The position numbers and the translations under genes were made by a program. The notes below the pieces were generated by a model that saw only the letters and a program-made list of their open reading frames with translations, had not been told where the DNA came from and searched no databases. Positions 61,433 through 64,000 of a stretch of DNA of 64,000 nucleotides are shown piece after piece. Location: positions 248,001 through 312,000 of the forward strand of contig NZ_JAUSVF010000003.1 in the NCBI RefSeq assembly GCF_030814475.1, given 5' to 3'. The DNA is from Pararhizobium capsulatum DSM 1112. Its GTDB lineage: Bacteria > Pseudomonadota > Alphaproteobacteria > Rhizobiales > Rhizobiaceae. Position 1 is the first letter of the stretch. Every line of letters begins with the position of its first letter.

Positions 61433-62448
61433 CAGCTGGTACCCTCGGCAGGCGCATGCGTGGCAAGAAATGCCTTCCAGCGTCGGCGCGAGGGCCGCAA
61501 TCGCTCGCGCGGATTGGACCATGCCTGGATCGAGGCGCCGATGCGGCCCAGCCCAAACACCGTCAGCGCCAGCGCCAGGCCAGGAAAAATTGATGGCCAC
61601 CATTGGCCGGTGACGATGTTCTGGAAGCCCATGGCGATCATCGAACCCCATTCCGGCGTCGGTGCACGCACCCCGGCGCCGAGGAAGGACAGTCCGGCCG
61701 CCAGCAGCACGGCAACGCCGGTATTGATCGTCATCTGCGCCAGAAGGGGCGCGACGGCGTTGGGGGCGATATGCCGGCTGAGCAGATAGAAATCGCCGGC
61801 GCCGGCAATATGGGCCGCCTCGACATAGCCCTTGTTACGAATATTGAGGACTTCGCCGCGCATCAGCCGCAGATAGATCGGAATATTGACCACGCCAATA
61901 GCGACGACGATGGAGCTCACGCCCTGCCCCAGCACTGCCACCAGAACCAGCGCCAGTGCAAAAACGGGAAAGGCCTGCAGGACATCGGTGATGCGCAGGA
62001 TCAACAGTGCCGCCATGCCTTTGATCCGGCGCTTCCTGTGCCATAGGCCAGTCACGGCGCCCAGCGAGCCCCCCACCGCCGCTGCCCAGAGCGTCGAAAC
62101 CAGTGCGATGAAAAGATCGATCCGCGGCGCGTGCAGGACACGGGAGAAGATATCGAGGCCGGCGGCATCGGTTCCCATTGGATGGGTCCAGCTTGGTGCC
62201 AGCAGGTAGACAGTCGCATCGGCGTCGACTGGCGAATGAAGCGGCATCAGAGGTGCAATCAGACCGTTCAGGGCCGTGAGAATGACGATGATATAACCTG
62301 CCGCAAAGCTCTTGCGACTGCCGAGAAAGTTGAGAAATTCCCGTGTCGTGCCCAGCGTGGGGCCAGCGGCGGGTATCGGCCCGCCTCTGGCTTCCACGTT
62401 AGGTTCGACTTGTCGATAGACAGCCGGTTCGGGCACCATGTCAGACAC
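61432..62448 (-). CDS. Peptide/amide ABC permease (DppC type)
   Basis: 338 residues. DppC hallmarks: APSWTHPMGTDAAGLDIFSR, VLHAPRIDLFIALVSTLWAA, RLMRGEVLNIRNKGYVEAAH, LAAGLSFLGAGVRAPTPEWG and WPSIFPGLALALTVFGLGRI. Its start lies within the last codons of the binding-protein gene (overlap 62441-62448), and its stop overlaps the DppB start. Confidence 0.92.
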   Translation of the reverse strand: MSDMVPEPAVYRQVEPNVEARGGPIPAAGPTLGTTREFLNFLGSRKSFAAGYIIVILTALNGLIAPLMPLHSPVDADATVYLLAPSWTHPMGTDAAGLDIFSRVLHAPRIDLFIALVSTLWAAAVGGSLGAVTGLWHRKRRIKGMAALLILRITDVLQAFPVFALALVLVAVLGQGVSSIVVAIGVVNIPIYLRLMRGEVLNIRNKGYVEAAHIAGAGDFYLLSRHIAPNAVAPLLAQMTINTGVAVLLAAGLSFLGAGVRAPTPEWGSMIAMGFQNIVTGQWWPSIFPGLALALTVFGLGRIGASIQAWSNPRERLRPSRRRWKAFLATHAPAEGTS

Positions 62449-64000
62449 GCTTGTAATCCTGGAAATTCAGCCGGTTAGACGTATAATAAACAATACCGCC
62501 GACATCTTTTCCATGGGCAAGATGAAAGCCGGGATTGGCGATCAGGGCCCAGGGCGCGTCATCATTGATGATCTTCTGGGCGTCCTTGGTGGCAGACATG
62601 CGCGCCTTCTCGTCCAGCGTCGACAGCGACTGCTTGATCAGCGTATCGGCCTTCTCGTTCTTGTAGTTGGAGAAATCGAGGAAGGAGGCCGAATGGAAAT
62701 AGAGATTGAGCGAGAAGCCAGGATCGGGGGTGAACGGCGCGTCGAGATTGAAGATCATCGGTTCGGTGCGCTTGACGAGACTGTCGAAGAAGGTGCCTGC
62801 GGGCAGCTTCTTGAGCTCTATGGTCACACCGATCTTCCTTAGCGCCGTCTGGTACATGATGGCGATCGGTTCTTCGATCGGATCGCCGGCATTGTAGGCG
62901 AGCGTGGTCGCGAAGCCATCGGCAAAACCGGCTTCTGCCAGCAGCGCCTTGGCCTTGTCGATGTCGAAGTCATAGCCGTAGAATTCGCTGGTCGCACCGG
63001 GATAGAAATCCGGCATGAAAGCAGTCTGTTTCTTGCCAAAGCCCTGCAGGATGGTCTTGACGATTTCATCCTTCGGCATAGCGAAGTTCAGCGCCTGGCG
63101 CACCTTGGGATTGTCGAGCGGCTTGAAGGCCGTATTGAGCTCTATCCACAGCATCTGCGACGCCTCGATCGAGGTCACCTCGGCCTTGGGGCTGGCAGAA
63201 AGGCTTTTCATCTCGGTTGGCGCCAGAGCCTGCGCGATATCCACAGCGCCGCCGTTCAAAAGCTGCAGGCGGGTGGCAGAGGCCGGCACTTCTCGGAAGA
63301 CGACGGTCTCGAAGAACGGCTTCTCGTCGTAATAGTCAGGCCGCGCGGTGGCGACCATCTGCTGGCCGCGCACAATGGTCTTGAGATTGTAGGGGCCGAA
63401 GCCCGCGACATTGGTGTCGAGGAACTTGCGTGCCCACGGATCGTCGGCGGTCGCCATTTCCTGGCATTTCACGGAGTCGAAGATCGGGTTGGCCAGATGG
63501 CCGCAGACGATCATCAGGATCGGATTGGGATTTTCGAGATGGAAGGAAACGACATGTTCGTCCTCGACCACGACCGCGTCCTTGTTGGGCAGCCCCATGA
63601 CGAACGTCATGAAGGCGCCCGCGCCCTTGACCTCAAACTTGCGGTCGAACGTGTATTTCACATCCTTGGCAGTCAGCGGATTGCCCCAGTTGCTGACCAC
63701 GCCCTTGCGCAGCACGAAGCGCACAGACTTGCCGTCGGGTGCGAACTCCCAGCTCTCGGCGAGCTTGCCCTTGAGATTGTAGCCGCCCGGTAGCGCCGCG
63801 TTCGGCGCCAGATCCTCGCGCATGACGCCCGGTACTTTCGGGTCTGGCACTTTGTTGAACTCGATCAGGTAATCATAGAAGGCGGCCACCGTATCGATCG
63901 TGCCCAGCGACAGTGAATTCTCGACGTCGAGGCTAAGGGGCGTCGCGGGAGCGGCGATGACGAGCGTCTTGGCGCGATCCTGCGCGAAAGCCGAACCGAT
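62441..64000 (-). CDS. Peptide/amide ABC binding protein (SBP_bac_5), start beyond window
   Basis: The frame is open to the last base of the window, so the start is outside. The visible 519 residues begin with the end of a signal peptide (GSAFAQ) and a mature part DRAKTLVIAAPATPLSLDVE. SBP family 5 features: ELAESWEFAPDGK-like LAESWEFAPDGKSVRFVLRK, WGNPLTAKDVKYTFDRKFEV, PNKDAVVVEDEHVVSFHLEN, VRQALNFAMPKDEIVKTILQ, LAEAGFADGFATTLAYNAGD. It captures peptides, glutathione-like or amide compounds in the periplasm. It is the first gene seen of the eight-gene amide/peptide operon. Confidence 0.9.
   Translation of the reverse strand: MGSAFAQDRAKTLVIAAPATPLSLDVENSLSLGTIDTVAAFYDYLIEFNKVPDPKVPGVMREDLAPNAALPGGYNLKGKLAESWEFAPDGKSVRFVLRKGVVSNWGNPLTAKDVKYTFDRKFEVKGAGAFMTFVMGLPNKDAVVVEDEHVVSFHLENPNPILMIVCGHLANPIFDSVKCQEMATADDPWARKFLDTNVAGFGPYNLKTIVRGQQMVATARPDYYDEKPFFETVVFREVPASATRLQLLNGGAVDIAQALAPTEMKSLSASPKAEVTSIEASQMLWIELNTAFKPLDNPKVRQALNFAMPKDEIVKTILQGFGKKQTAFMPDFYPGATSEFYGYDFDIDKAKALLAEAGFADGFATTLAYNAGDPIEEPIAIMYQTALRKIGVTIELKKLPAGTFFDSLVKRTEPMIFNLDAPFTPDPGFSLNLYFHSASFLDFSNYKNEKADTLIKQSLSTLDEKARMSATKDAQKIINDDAPWALIANPGFHLAHGKDVGGIVYYTSNRLNFQDYKRV

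Noticed and set aside
1-64000. CRISPR arrays, tRNA, rRNA, replication or conjugation genes
   Set aside because: None was seen when reading both strands; short repeats found are isolated palindromes or IS tips, not regular arrays.

Overview
The window looks like accessory DNA of a Rhizobiales alphaproteobacterium (Rhizobium/Sinorhizobium/Agrobacterium-like), probably from a large plasmid, chromid or island. The signs are five ABC solute-uptake operons, a rhizobial RIME-type intergenic palindrome, IS1182- and IS6-family remnants, an AttG/AttH-like pair, DUF982 and HbpS/GlcG proteins, and many truncated or frameshifted genes. No rRNA, tRNA, CRISPR array or replication gene was seen.

Layout. 1-4 kb: end of a fatty acid desaturase, a cupin remnant, a degenerate IS1182-family element that cuts a zeta-type toxin gene, the toxin's upstream partner genes, and a 5'-truncated methyltransferase. 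3.7-7.1 kb: a nitronate monooxygenase-like gene, then an EamA exporter divergent from a LysR regulator. 7.1-19.4 kb: a mosaic of single genes: small membrane protein, RTX protein, unknown 349-residue protein, a RibD-like reductase divergent from ArsR-SRPBCC with a doubled palindromic operator, an AttG/AttH-like remnant, HNH nuclease, frameshifted AraC regulator, phytanoyl-CoA-dioxygenase-like protein and small secreted proteins. 19.7-25.3 kb: a decayed autoinducer-2 (Lsr) locus with lsrB, lsrD, frameshifted lsrC, a truncated lsrK, lsrG and a class II aldolase; lsrA, lsrR and lsrF are absent. 25.6-32.4 kb: a lactonase-like beta-propeller gene and a ribose-type sugar ABC operon whose ATPase is split into two genes. 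33-41 kb: a 7.4 kb segment (polar amino acid ABC genes without an ATPase gene, class V aminotransferase, RidA, YheO-type regulator, an orphan FMN riboswitch) lying between complementary halves of one IS6-family transposase. 40.9-51.4 kb: an intact catabolic cluster on two divergent arms: binding protein, two permeases, argininosuccinate-lyase-like enzyme, ATPase and PfkB kinase on one, ROK regulator and PIG-L deacetylase on the other. 51.5-54 kb: debris with a broken Fic gene, tyrosine-recombinase fragment, parD with a frameshifted parE, and a DUF982 gene. 54.3-64 kb: an L,D-transpeptidase lipoprotein, then an oligopeptide-type ABC operon with amidase, HbpS-like protein, XRE-cupin regulator and a decayed hydantoinase.

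The working genes are mostly scavenging systems: import of sugars, amino acids and peptides or amides, each with its own regulator and first catabolic enzymes. The genes between them are in active decay. The most interesting points are the PIG-L/lyase/kinase cluster of unknown substrate, the AI-2 locus with an intact receptor but no ATPase, the orphan FMN riboswitch and the likely insertion inside an IS6 transposase gene. Function calls rest on motif recognition by eye; no database search was run.
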